DNA of 64,000 nucleotides. It comes from UBA5794 sp963714375 (GTDB lineage Bacteria; Actinomycetota; Acidimicrobiia; Spongiisociales; UBA5794). The DNA is taken from positions 372,001 through 436,000 of the forward strand of contig CAVQOG010000003.1 of NCBI GenBank assembly GCA_963714375.1, read 5' to 3'. A program made the translations under genes and the position numbers. Each line of letters begins with the position of its first letter. The first letter of the stretch is position 1. The notes under the pieces were generated by a model that was not told where the DNA came from, did no database searches, and was given only the letters and a program-made list of their open reading frames with translations. Shown one piece after another: positions 56,201 to 63,883 of the stretch.

Positions 56201-56923
56201 GGAGACGATGAGGGAGTACGGAACCACTTCGAACGAGCCGCCGAGCTGGCTGGGACCAAGAACCCGGCAGCACGGGCGGAGGCATACTGCGCTCTTGCCA
56301 TGGAAACCTGCAAACTCGCGGCCATTTCCGGCGATGCAGCACTCCTCGATCGGGCGCGGCTCAATGCCGAGAGCACACTCGACGCGGTCAAGGCACTGCC
56401 GGGAAATCTTCCATGGGAAGCTGTCGCCCATGCGGTTCTCGCCGTCGTAGCCGAAGCAGACGACCGTCCTGGGGATGCTGCCGATGAATCCCGGACCGCA
56501 CTCTCAACCCTCGACGGCCTCACACATATTCTCCACTTTGTGAACGTGCTCTGGGCAGCCGGCCGTGTACTGATCGGCCAGCGGGCACCCGAAGCCGAGG
56601 GCCTTGCACATCAGATCGCTCAGGCTCTCGGCTATTTGAGCATGACCATGGTGGACCCTGACATACGCACGAAATGGTTTGCCGTTGATTCGCACCACGA
56701 ACTTGCCCAATTGGTCGGTTTCGAAGTTTCTGACTTCGCCTCAGGAAATGATGCGATTGGATTGGACGCCGCGCAGTTGGATTTGCTGAGGGCGATCACC
56801 TCCGGATCCGCTGACCATGGGGCATCTGGGGCCGAGATTTCCGACCTGCTTTCCCAACTCGGTGTCGCATCGGAGACCGAAGCCATCGAGTACGCGATCA
56901 AGGCGGGTGTGACGTGGCAGTAA
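53243..56923 (+). CDS. cyclase-domain / AAA-type ATPase / TPR regulator
   Basis: 1226 residues from GTG 53243. A class III cyclase-like domain is at about 12-180 (TILFTDLESSTDLR, GLGDGFMALF, AVHAAARVAAKAQGG; His replaces the usual Asn before AAR). A STAND-type ATPase is at about 215-600, with Walker A EGEAGIGKTRI (about 236), Walker B ALLFDDLQWAD and FAEELARAYREAD. The second half (about 600-1200) is TPR-like helical repeats. No helix-turn-helix is visible at the end, although the final 55 residues are helical. Resembles the MalT/LuxR-like ATPase group with a cyclase head. Its stop overlaps the next gene by 10 bp. Confidence 0.8.
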   Translation: MTQADTAFSQGTRTILFTDLESSTDLRVRLGDLLANQVFKDHDHLVRSHLEAGGGTDIKGLGDGFMALFSSASDAIEVAVSIQRAIEDHNNAQPERSISVRMGLNSGDVTRSDGEAQGTAVHAAARVAAKAQGGQILASQIVSDLAGSLGKTKVVDRGLFWLKGFPDRWRLYEVLWREKEATEDRPTREVKEASAAAFDPASPRSEGPVVGRATEQRVIMEQLSAAIGGGLRAVVLEGEAGIGKTRILEVAADLAGASSTPYLTLEVTTDEELRGPYLLFRSLLSSQRMAAVAREAMALEPLDRAQDAIGGRSGNDEGLSPQERMLRIFDEVASAISAITREHPVALLFDDLQWADEDSIQMIRYLVRTLPTAPIFLMITVRPYSEASSGVGKLIADLDRMRVARVLRMERFTRLETAELLTNVLGSPVDEQTLQSLHARSEGVPFFAEELARAYREADALQLMDGTWTMTRLSGPTVPSSIQSLIERRLAQLSEECRGLLADAGVLGRRFKLSVLAPVLAKVRREDEKSEWELAEDLGMAVRLGLIIEEDDDAEYDFTFSHDQIRTSLVDDMPRRRRQAIHGAITEILSTQEGEVDLSMLAYHAMKSGSNKAAVSSAVAAARAALAASAPVESIRLIDATLPAASDPAERIEMLRVKDDALDTLDRGMDRIANLAEMSALTGAISSPGLESEVRLRRASASRAIDDFDTAIELATTVRKTAVDLRDVDLELRACLELGQALTRNTIGEAYWPLVEIDLDAPQEAYSRALDLARQMESRAAEATALRELAVIAAGRGKLVALAAEAEGASKFEILAMGPSFFSEAKELAEESFEIFEEIGDQRGAMSALISMAYAHVTDPSTHGMAGRIEHIRALHNSREGAVTDSQRALEDAHMLYSIHTYARLMAQPDLALERGREAFEAARAMGDRWLETLAAGGMAMTSASYGATDDASAWLERAATAAMAVPSPSMARRIEMWRGGCAAARGDDEGVRNHFERAAELAGTKNPAARAEAYCALAMETCKLAAISGDAALLDRARLNAESTLDAVKALPGNLPWEAVAHAVLAVVAEADDRPGDAADESRTALSTLDGLTHILHFVNVLWAAGRVLIGQRAPEAEGLAHQIAQALGYLSMTMVDPDIRTKWFAVDSHHELAQLVGFEVSDFASGNDAIGLDAAQLDLLRAITSGSADHGASGAEISDLLSQLGVASETEAIEYAIKAGVTWQ

Positions 56924-57132
56924 GGCTCATCATCGATCGGCGCCGATGCATCGGTGCGGGAACCTGCATCGTGATCGCCCCATCCGCACTCCAATGGCGA
57001 CAGGGAGACTTCCTGAAGCCTGAGCTGCTCGACCCGAACACCGTCGACGAAGACGTACTCCGAGAGGTGGCAGCAGCGTGCCCGACCCGTGCGATCGTGA
57101 TCGAACAGGTGATGGCCTCCCCCGACCCGTGA
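56914..57132 (+). CDS. short ferredoxin (3Fe-4S/4Fe-4S, P450-type)
   Basis: 72 residues from GTG 56914, overlapping the upstream stop. It has CIGAGTC (about residues 12-18) and, after a 35-residue loop, CPTRAI; one Cys of the CxxCxxC run is replaced (CIGAGTC), as in [3Fe-4S] or incomplete [4Fe-4S] ferredoxins that serve cytochromes P450. No P450 is nearby. Coupling to the regulator gene is odd. Confidence 0.78.
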   Translation: MAVRLIIDRRRCIGAGTCIVIAPSALQWRQGDFLKPELLDPNTVDEDVLREVAAACPTRAIVIEQVMASPDP

Positions 57133-57235
57133 TGCGCCGGTCGGTGGCGCTCTACGACGCCGACGGCTCCTATGGGTAAATAGTTCGCTTCCGACGGGCG
57201 TCGTACTCGACGGATGTCATCTCACGGTCATCGAG

Positions 57236-57709
57236 TTGCGCTGGAGTCGCATATGTGACGTGACTGACAGACGCACCGCCGCGGACACATCCACCTTCTT
57301 CCGCTTTCATACGTTCGACCCGACAGGAAGTCTGGTTGGCACCATTGCATTTCCGGAGATGGTTGTTTCACCAGAGGTCGCCGCCGGCGAAGTTCGACTG
57401 GTGCCGATGCATCGGGTCGACCCGATCGAGATCCACACTGCGACGGCGCCGTGGCCGATGGCCATCGACTATCGAATGCATGTTGAACCTGGGCTCAACA
57501 ATCCACCGTTCAATCTCGATCTCGACCCGAGTAGATGGCTCCAGGGAGTCTTGGGATCAAGCATTGACCGGTCAATGCTCTTCAGAGAATCCTTGAACTT
57601 TGAGGGACGCTTCTCGCTCGTCGGATGGAGTCTCTACGGACGGTTCGTAGGAGTCGCCCAGCCGGTTCACAGAGACCTCACAGGCAAGGGTCATACGTTC
57701 GCGGGGTAG
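57236..57709 (+). CDS. hypothetical protein, C-terminus repeated at 50214
   Basis: Up to 157 residues from TTG 57236 (GTG 57260 would give 149). No family recognised. Pattern of strands with TFFRFHTFDPTGSLVG, FPEMVVSPEVAAGEV and the closing WSLYGRFVGVAQPV. The last 34 codons and the stop are duplicated in a remnant 7.4 kb upstream (50214-50315), so this family has been copied or recombined in this region. Confidence 0.55.
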   Translation: MRWSRICDVTDRRTAADTSTFFRFHTFDPTGSLVGTIAFPEMVVSPEVAAGEVRLVPMHRVDPIEIHTATAPWPMAIDYRMHVEPGLNNPPFNLDLDPSRWLQGVLGSSIDRSMLFRESLNFEGRFSLVGWSLYGRFVGVAQPVHRDLTGKGHTFAG

Positions 57710-57735
57710 ACAACCCAAAAGACGAAGGACCCACC

Positions 57736-59634
57736 ATGAACACCACGAAGCGATTCGCCCTGATGGCCGCCGCGCTCGGTCTCGCTGTCGCAGCCTGCAC
57801 GGCTACAGGATCCGCCGATTCCTCCTCGGACACGACGGGACCTGCCACGACCGACGCAGTGGTCGCGGAGGACACCGGGTCGTCCTCCGTCGCCTCCGAC
57901 CCTTCTGGGGTCGCGGCATCGACTTCACTCGACCGACAGGACAGCCACTATGACGAGGGAGACCTCAACTGGAACGAAGCCGACGAGGTGGCAGTCACGC
58001 TCACCGGAACCTCGGCAACCGACGGGGATGGCGTCTCCGTCGATGGCAATACCGTGGTCGTCAACGTCCCCGGTACCTACCGGATCACTGGCACTCTCGA
58101 TGGGCAGATCCTCGTCGATAGCGCTGCCGACGGCCTCGTCCGCCTCGTCCTCGACGGTGTGACGATCGTCAACGACGGCGGTGCAGCGATCGCCGTTGTG
58201 GAAGCCGACGAGGTTGTGGTCGTGCTCGCCGACGGCAGCAACAACGCGCTGACGGACGGATCCGACTACATCTTCCCGGACGCGGATACCGACGAGCCGA
58301 ACGCCACGCTCTACTCAGCGGCGAACATGACGATCGGCGGGTCGGGCAGTCTCGCCGTTACGGGCTTGTACAACGATGCCATCACCTCCAAGGACGGTCT
58401 CGTCATCGTCTCCGGTTCCATCACCGTTGATGCAGTGGACGATGGGATTCGAGGAAAGGACTACGTCATCGTCCACGACGCGTCGATCACGATCGATGCT
58501 GGAGGCGATGGCATCAAGGCCGACAACGACGAGGACGCCGAACGCGGCTATGTCCTCGTGCTGGGCGGTGACACGGTCGCTACGGCGGGTGGGGATGGTA
58601 TCGATGCAGCGACCAGTGTCGAACTCGCCGGAGGAAGCCTCGAGATCACAACCGGAGGCGGAGCTTCCGGCAACTTGTCTGCTGACCTCTCAGCCAAGGG
58701 GGTCAAAGGAGATGTTGCAGTCGTGATCAACGGTGCCGACGTAACGGTTGACAGTGCAGACGACGGCATCCACAGCAACGGCACGATCGAGGTGGTCTCC
58801 GGGACAATCTCTGTCGCGACCGGCGATGATGGCATCCACGCAGACGACGAACTCACCATCCTCGATGGGGTGATCACGATCACCGAGTCGTACGAGGGAC
58901 TCGAATCTGCCGTGATTCGCATCGAGGACGGGACGATCGACATCACGTCCGCTGACGACGGGATCAACGCCGCAGGTGGCGCAACTACCGAGGCAGTCGC
59001 TACCGATGCTGGCGTACCCGGCGGTGGCGTACCCGGCGGTGGCGTACCCGGCGGTGGCGGACCTGGCGGTGGCGGACCTGGCGGTGGCGGACCCGGCGGT
59101 GGCGGCGAGGTGGCAGGCGACTACTACGTCTACATCAATGGTGGCTCGATTGTGATCACCGTCAACTCAAGCACAACCGCCGACGGCGACGGCATCGACT
59201 CCAACGGGCACATTGTCATGACAGGAGGTGTAGTCGTGGTAAACGGACCCACCGACACCCGAAACAGCGCAGTCGACTACAACGGCACGTTCGAGGTGAG
59301 CGGAGGCCTCTTCATCGGCACGAACATCGATGGTCGGAACTCCGAAGGCGTCGGAGCTGGCTCGACCCAGGCATCTATCTACATCACATCTGGCTCGGTC
59401 GTCGAGGCGGGGACCGTCATCCACATCCAGACCACGGATGGGGAGGGTCTCGTGACCTTCGAAGCCGCGAACACGTTCGACGTCATCTCGTTCACGTCGC
59501 CCGACCTGGTTGACGGCGAAACCTACGAGATCTATCTCGGTGGATCCGTTAGCGGCGACTCCACAAACGAACTGTACGAAGACACCGCCTACACACCGGG
59601 CGAACTCGTCGGAACGGCCACAGCGACCCTGTAG
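57736..59634 (+). CDS. DUF4353-type carbohydrate-binding lipoprotein (beta-helix)
   Basis: 632 residues from ATG 57736, with GAAGGA upstream. Lipobox LAVAAC near residue 20, a Ser/Thr linker, then beta-helix-like repeats with GI/DDGI runs (VDAVDDGIRGKDYVI, DAGGDGIKADND, DGIHSNGTIEV). This matches the Cthe_2159-like carbohydrate-binding family. A Gly/Pro low-complexity block with (P)GGGV/GGGGP repeats lies at about 450-475. The C-terminal part is beta-rich. Exported and membrane-anchored; presumably binds a cell-wall or matrix glycan. Confidence 0.82.
   Translation: MNTTKRFALMAAALGLAVAACTATGSADSSSDTTGPATTDAVVAEDTGSSSVASDPSGVAASTSLDRQDSHYDEGDLNWNEADEVAVTLTGTSATDGDGVSVDGNTVVVNVPGTYRITGTLDGQILVDSAADGLVRLVLDGVTIVNDGGAAIAVVEADEVVVVLADGSNNALTDGSDYIFPDADTDEPNATLYSAANMTIGGSGSLAVTGLYNDAITSKDGLVIVSGSITVDAVDDGIRGKDYVIVHDASITIDAGGDGIKADNDEDAERGYVLVLGGDTVATAGGDGIDAATSVELAGGSLEITTGGGASGNLSADLSAKGVKGDVAVVINGADVTVDSADDGIHSNGTIEVVSGTISVATGDDGIHADDELTILDGVITITESYEGLESAVIRIEDGTIDITSADDGINAAGGATTEAVATDAGVPGGGVPGGGVPGGGGPGGGGPGGGGPGGGGEVAGDYYVYINGGSIVITVNSSTTADGDGIDSNGHIVMTGGVVVVNGPTDTRNSAVDYNGTFEVSGGLFIGTNIDGRNSEGVGAGSTQASIYITSGSVVEAGTVIHIQTTDGEGLVTFEAANTFDVISFTSPDLVDGETYEIYLGGSVSGDSTNELYEDTAYTPGELVGTATATL
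59010..59105 (+). repeat. GGGVP/GGGGP coding repeat
   Basis: Inside the DUF4353-type gene, a 15-base unit encodes GGGVP/GGGGP in series (GTACCCGGCGGTGGC early, GGACCTGGCGGTGGC later). It is a flexible linker-type insertion and could vary in length between strains. Confidence 0.75.
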
Positions 59635-59814
59635 ACACCACCCGGATCGAGCGGATGTCTCTCCTGGCCGAAACAGGGGAGCGATCCGCGTCCGGGATCC
59701 GACTGAGCGGTCCGCCCGCAGTGTCCCACGACGGTGCACAGGCAAATCGAAGTCTCAGCGATTGCTCAGGGTGCTCCCATCGACCCCACAACCGCGATGC
59801 ATATCAATAGAACC

Positions 59815-60903
59815 ATGACATCAGACACTCGCTCAACACATCGTGATGACACCGAGGTCACAGCCCACGGCATCTCCGAGACCTCGGCGCGTCGGAGACG
59901 GTCTTTGTCCCCGATTGCCAGGCGCCTTGCTGCAGTGGCCGCTGCATTGGTTCTCGCGGGGACGCTCACCGGGATCGGTGGCTACGTCTGGTACCTCGAT
60001 CGGTTTGTGATCGCACACGTTGAGATCGCCGACGTGGCGAGCTACGAAGACTCGTTCGATATGACAACTCCCACATCGATGGCCGAAGTCTCGGGAATCG
60101 CGGACGCCGTTGAGGAACCAGCGGCCGCGGCAGAACCTGCGATAACGGCGAACACGTACGTCACCGAAGGCGTCTCGATCGAGATCGAGGAGGTTGTTGT
60201 TGGCGCCGGCGCAGACACGGTTACCTATTTCGTCGCCGACGTAGTGGTCAGCGATGTCTCAGAGTTGAGGACAGCCTTCGCTGACAATGCGTTCGGCACG
60301 AACATCGTGGAAGATCCGTCAGCGATCGCTGAGCGGGTTGGGGCAGTGCTCGCGATCAACGGGGACTTCTACGGGTTCAGGGACACAGGGATCCTCATCC
60401 GGAACGGAGTCGTTTACCGCGATGACGGTGAGCGAACCGGCCTCGCACTGTTCGCTGACGGCACGATGCAGGTGTACGACGAAAAGCTGACCACTGCCGA
60501 GGAACTCTTGGCCGCTGGGGCGTGGAACACATGGTCGTTCGGTCCGGCTCTTGTCGATGGTCGCGAGGTTGTTGACGGAATCGATAGGGTCGAGGTGGAT
60601 CGGTACATCGGGAAGCGATCGATGCAGGGCTCACAACCACGGACCGCAGTTGGCTTGATCGACGAGAACCACTTCGTGTTTGTCGTGGTCGACGGCCGAA
60701 GCACGGGGTACAGCCGAGGGATGACACTGATCGAACTTGCCGAGGTGTTGAAGGACATCGGATGCGTGGTTGCCTACAACCTCGACGGTGGCGGATCGGC
60801 AACCATGTACTTCAACGGTGAGCTCATCAACAACCCCCTCGGAGAAGGCGAAGAACGCGGAACGAGCGACATCCTTTACATCGCTGGACCTATCAGCGAG
60901 TAG
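59815..60903 (+). CDS. phosphodiester glycosidase family protein, membrane-anchored
   Basis: 362 residues from ATG 59815. A basic cytoplasmic start, one transmembrane helix (about 40-60, ending GIGGYVWYLD), then the NAGPA/DUF2233 domain: AINGDFYGFRD (about residue 180), GRSTGYSRGMTLIELAEVL and YNLDGGGSATMYFNG, the family active-site block, and NPLGEGEERGTSDILYI near the end. The family uncovers or cuts sugar phosphodiesters on the cell surface. Lies between the DUF4353-type gene and the two-component system. Confidence 0.85.
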   Translation: MTSDTRSTHRDDTEVTAHGISETSARRRRSLSPIARRLAAVAAALVLAGTLTGIGGYVWYLDRFVIAHVEIADVASYEDSFDMTTPTSMAEVSGIADAVEEPAAAAEPAITANTYVTEGVSIEIEEVVVGAGADTVTYFVADVVVSDVSELRTAFADNAFGTNIVEDPSAIAERVGAVLAINGDFYGFRDTGILIRNGVVYRDDGERTGLALFADGTMQVYDEKLTTAEELLAAGAWNTWSFGPALVDGREVVDGIDRVEVDRYIGKRSMQGSQPRTAVGLIDENHFVFVVVDGRSTGYSRGMTLIELAEVLKDIGCVVAYNLDGGGSATMYFNGELINNPLGEGEERGTSDILYIAGPISE

Positions 60904-60948
60904 TAGCGATTCGTCGGAGTCGTGGGGAGCGCGGCTTCGTCTCCGGAT

Positions 60949-60975
60949 CTCAGCTTTCTCTCAGGTTCCTCTCAG
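60949..60975. promoter_or_regulatory. three CTCAG repeats at 11-bp spacing (MprA-like box)
   Basis: CTCAG occurs at 60949, 60960 and 60971, exactly one helical turn apart, 24-50 bases before the response-regulator ATG. It resembles the MprA direct-repeat box (TCTCAGG) of actinobacteria and probably mediates autoregulation by the adjacent regulator. Confidence 0.65.
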
Positions 60976-60998
60976 GATAAGGACCTATCGTCGCGAGT

Positions 60999-61694
60999 AT
61001 GGATACCGAAACCAAGGCACGCATTCTTGTCGTTGACGACGAGGAGTCGCTTGCAGAGCTCGTATCGAGTGCTCTGCGATTCGCCGGCTACGAGGTCCGA
61101 ACCGAGGCGAACGGCTACGACGCAATGCGGGCCATCAAGACAAGCACACCGGACCTCGTCGTCTTGGACGTGAACATGCCAGAGATGGACGGATTCGATG
61201 TCTGTCGTCTGCTCCGCCGAGATGGGTTCGACATGCCCGTGATCTTTCTCACGGCGCGAGACGACATCGACGACATTCGAACAGGATTCAGGCACGGCGG
61301 CGATGACTACCTCACCAAACCGTTCTCGATCGAGGAACTCGGACTTCGGATCGAGGCTCTGCTGCGACGACGCGGCGTCGATGGCAGCAAGAGCCAGCGC
61401 ATCACTGTGGGAGATATCACCCTCGACGAGGGAGCGCACCAGGTATTCCGAGATGGAGTAGAGGTGCAGTTGTCACCGACTGAGTTTCGACTGCTCCGAT
61501 TCCTCCTCCTCAACCGCGGTCGGGTGATGTCGAAGGCCCAGATCGTCGACCACGTGTGGGAATACGACTTCGACGGCAATTACGGCATCGTCGAAACCTA
61601 CGTGTCGTACCTGCGCAAGAGGCTCGGCGACGATGGATCGGCGATACGGACCGTTCGAGGCGTTGGGTACGTCATCCGGAACACTGAGGCATGA
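60999..61694 (+). CDS. OmpR-family response regulator (MprA-like)
   Basis: 231 residues. Receiver domain 1-120 with DDEE acidic pocket, phospho-Asp57 in LVVLDVNM, the Thr in FLTARDD and Lys in YLTKPFS; winged-helix domain about 135-230 (LSPTEFRLLRFLLLNRGRVMSK, YVSYLRKRLG). The downstream histidine kinase starts 1 base after its stop. Most like the actinobacterial MprA/TcrA type that senses envelope stress. Targets likely include the neighbouring envelope genes; inferred. Confidence 0.9.
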   Translation: MDTETKARILVVDDEESLAELVSSALRFAGYEVRTEANGYDAMRAIKTSTPDLVVLDVNMPEMDGFDVCRLLRRDGFDMPVIFLTARDDIDDIRTGFRHGGDDYLTKPFSIEELGLRIEALLRRRGVDGSKSQRITVGDITLDEGAHQVFRDGVEVQLSPTEFRLLRFLLLNRGRVMSKAQIVDHVWEYDFDGNYGIVETYVSYLRKRLGDDGSAIRTVRGVGYVIRNTEA

Positions 61695-61695
61695 C

Positions 61696-63168
61696 GTGAG
61701 CCTTCGGGTCAAGCTGGTCATCTCGTTCACGGTGCTTCTGCTCGTTGCGATCGTCACAGTCGGCTTCGTTGCGTCCCGATCGATTCGTACCATCCTGGTC
61801 GCACAGACGGACCGCACGTTGGTGAGCTTCACCCGCGATCCGCGGCCCCGCCCTGAGGCCCCCGCCAGCTTCGGAACACCGAACGACGAAGACCCCCCTG
61901 CCGATGCGCTACCGCGGGAAGATCGTGAGCCCTTCTTGAGGTCCGTCGCCGAGGTCTTCATAGCCGCCGACGGAACCGTGGTGTTCGTCGAACCGTCCGG
62001 ATTCGCGGACAACCCCGACCCGCTGCCGGACGTATCCAATATCGGGGGCACTGAGGGCTTCGTGAATCTCGACAGCGTGGACGGCTCACTCGAGTACCGA
62101 GCGTATGTGCAGCCGTTCCCTGACGGAGTCCTCGCCGTGCGCGCCGCACCCTTGAGTGGCGTCGCCACGGCCCAGAACGAACTCGTGCGCACCCTGCTGC
62201 TCGCTGGGCTCGCTGTACTCCTTATCGGAGGCTCCGTGACATGGTGGATGGTCCGCAGGGCGATGCGCCCAGTCGACGAGATGGTCGACACGGCAGAGGC
62301 GATCGCGCATGGGGACCTCGCACGCCGCGTCCCGGACGCCGACCCGAACACGGAGCTTGGGAGGCTCGGAGAGTCCCTCAACGACATGCTCGCGGCCATC
62401 GAGCACTCCCTCGAGACTGAGCGCGACGGTCGCGAGCGCCTTCGACGATTTGTCGGCGATGCCTCCCACGAGCTTCGAACGCCGCTCACCACGATCGCTG
62501 GCTACGCCGAGCTACAAAGAAAGGGCGCCCTGACCGACCGCGATGCGGAGAACAACGCATGGGGTCGGGTCGACTCGGAGGGCAAGCGAATGAAGCGGCT
62601 CGTCGAAGACCTGCTCACCCTCACACGCCTCGGCCAGACGATGCCCCTCGACCTCGCTGACGTCGACGTGGCCGCTATCTGCCGCGATGCAGCAGCGGAC
62701 TTTGCGGCAGGAGATCCCGACCGAACGGTGCGGCTGACTGGTGTTGAGTCGGTCATTGTCACAGGCGACTCGGGTCGACTCCACCAGGTGGTCGCCAACC
62801 TCCTCTCGAACGTGACGACCCACACACCAGAGGGGACAGTGGTCACTGTTGACGTCCATGCTGATGCCGACGGGTGTGCGATGACAGTTGCAGACGACGG
62901 TTCTGGGATCCCCGCTGACGCAATAGACCACGTCTTCGACCGCTTCTACCGAGTCGACCGGTCACGCTCTCGTGACTCTGGCGGTTCTGGTCTCGGGCTG
63001 GCCATCGTCGATGCGATCGTATCGGCGCACAGCGGGACGGTCGGGGCCGCGAATGGACCACTCGGCGGTGCCGTGTTTACCGTGCGCCTTCCACGCGTTC
63101 CCCATATTGACGACATCCACAGGGCCACCGACGCAGATTCCCAGCGTTCTCTCAGCTCCCCAAGCTGA
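61696..63168 (+). CDS. sensor histidine kinase (MprB-like)
   Basis: 490 residues from GTG 61696. TM1 (about 5-27), an exported sensor loop of about 130 residues with acidic/Pro-rich parts, TM2 (about 160-180), HAMP domain (about 185-235), HisKA H-box GDASHELRTPLTTIAGYAEL, then HATPase_c with LLSNVTTHTPEG, DDGSGIP and GGSGLGLAIVDAIV. Cognate kinase for the regulator; the pair is MprAB-like, an envelope-stress system. Confidence 0.9.
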   Translation: MSLRVKLVISFTVLLLVAIVTVGFVASRSIRTILVAQTDRTLVSFTRDPRPRPEAPASFGTPNDEDPPADALPREDREPFLRSVAEVFIAADGTVVFVEPSGFADNPDPLPDVSNIGGTEGFVNLDSVDGSLEYRAYVQPFPDGVLAVRAAPLSGVATAQNELVRTLLLAGLAVLLIGGSVTWWMVRRAMRPVDEMVDTAEAIAHGDLARRVPDADPNTELGRLGESLNDMLAAIEHSLETERDGRERLRRFVGDASHELRTPLTTIAGYAELQRKGALTDRDAENNAWGRVDSEGKRMKRLVEDLLTLTRLGQTMPLDLADVDVAAICRDAAADFAAGDPDRTVRLTGVESVIVTGDSGRLHQVVANLLSNVTTHTPEGTVVTVDVHADADGCAMTVADDGSGIPADAIDHVFDRFYRVDRSRSRDSGGSGLGLAIVDAIVSAHSGTVGAANGPLGGAVFTVRLPRVPHIDDIHRATDADSQRSLSSPS

Positions 63169-63201
63169 ACTGGTGGGAGAACCACCGAAAGGCACAGGAT
63201 C

Positions 63202-63792
63202 ATGTCTCGAAATCTGCTTCTTCTCGCTGACGCTTTGGCGATCGCCATCCTCGTCTTTGCGCTCTATTTCCCCCGACATCGACGCCGAGACATGGTGGTC
63301 GCCTATCTCGTCGCCAACATCGGCGTCGTTGCCGTGGCGGATGTGCTCGCTTCCTCGACGGTCGCTGCAGGACTCGGCCTCGGATTGTTCGGCATCCTGT
63401 CGATCATCCGCCTCCGGTCGGCACCCCTCGACCAGTCCGAGGTGGCGTACTACTTCGCCTCTCTCGCCATGGGTCTGTTGGCCGGCGTTTCCCTCGTGCC
63501 CGGTGCCACAACCGTCGCGATGATGGCTGCGATCCTCGGGGCCCTATACGTTGGCGACCATCCAGCGCTGTTCGCCAACTATCGGGTGCAGACGCTGACC
63601 CTTGGACGGGCCGTCACGGACGAGGAGGAGGTCCGGACGGAGCTCGAGGAGCTGCTTGGCGCGACCGTGCACCGCCTGCATGTGAGGAAGGTCGACCTGG
63701 TCAAGGACACGACCACGGTGGAGGCACGATACGCGTTGCGTACGGCCCGCCCGGAATCCATCCACGACAATGGCCTTGTGGGCCGAGCGTGA
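63202..63792 (+). CDS. DUF4956 membrane protein
   Basis: 196 residues with about four transmembrane helices in the first 120 residues (LADALAIAILVFALYF, AYLVANIGVVAVADVLAS, FFGILSIIRLRS, LAMGLLAGVSLVPGATTVAMMAA), then a soluble C-terminal domain. LFGILSIIRLRSAPLDQSEVAYYF is the family block. DUF4956 genes usually sit with VTC polyphosphate polymerase and DUF4353 genes. AGGATC precedes the ATG. A hairpin follows at 63805-63824. Confidence 0.85.
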   Translation: MSRNLLLLADALAIAILVFALYFPRHRRRDMVVAYLVANIGVVAVADVLASSTVAAGLGLGLFGILSIIRLRSAPLDQSEVAYYFASLAMGLLAGVSLVPGATTVAMMAAILGALYVGDHPALFANYRVQTLTLGRAVTDEEEVRTELEELLGATVHRLHVRKVDLVKDTTTVEARYALRTARPESIHDNGLVGRA

Positions 63793-63804
63793 GCCGCCGA
63801 GCGT

Positions 63805-63824
63805 GAGCCCGCTCGGACGGGCTC
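63805..63824. terminator. hairpin between convergent DUF4956 and partial gene
   Basis: GAGCCCG-CTCGGA-CGGGCTC forms a perfect 7-bp stem with a 6-base loop, 13 bases after the DUF4956 stop. No T-run follows; it may act as a bidirectional terminator for the convergent pair. Confidence 0.5.
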
Positions 63825-63883
63825 CCGCGGGAATCATGTGTGGTTTGCCGCTCGCATACCCGTTCACCACTGAGGTTGACGTA

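Noticed and set aside
57608..57716. Possible attachment site from the 109-bp repeat at 50214 and 57608
   Set aside because: The repeat covers a gene end in frame with its stop and is better explained by gene duplication; no integrase or tRNA lies nearby.
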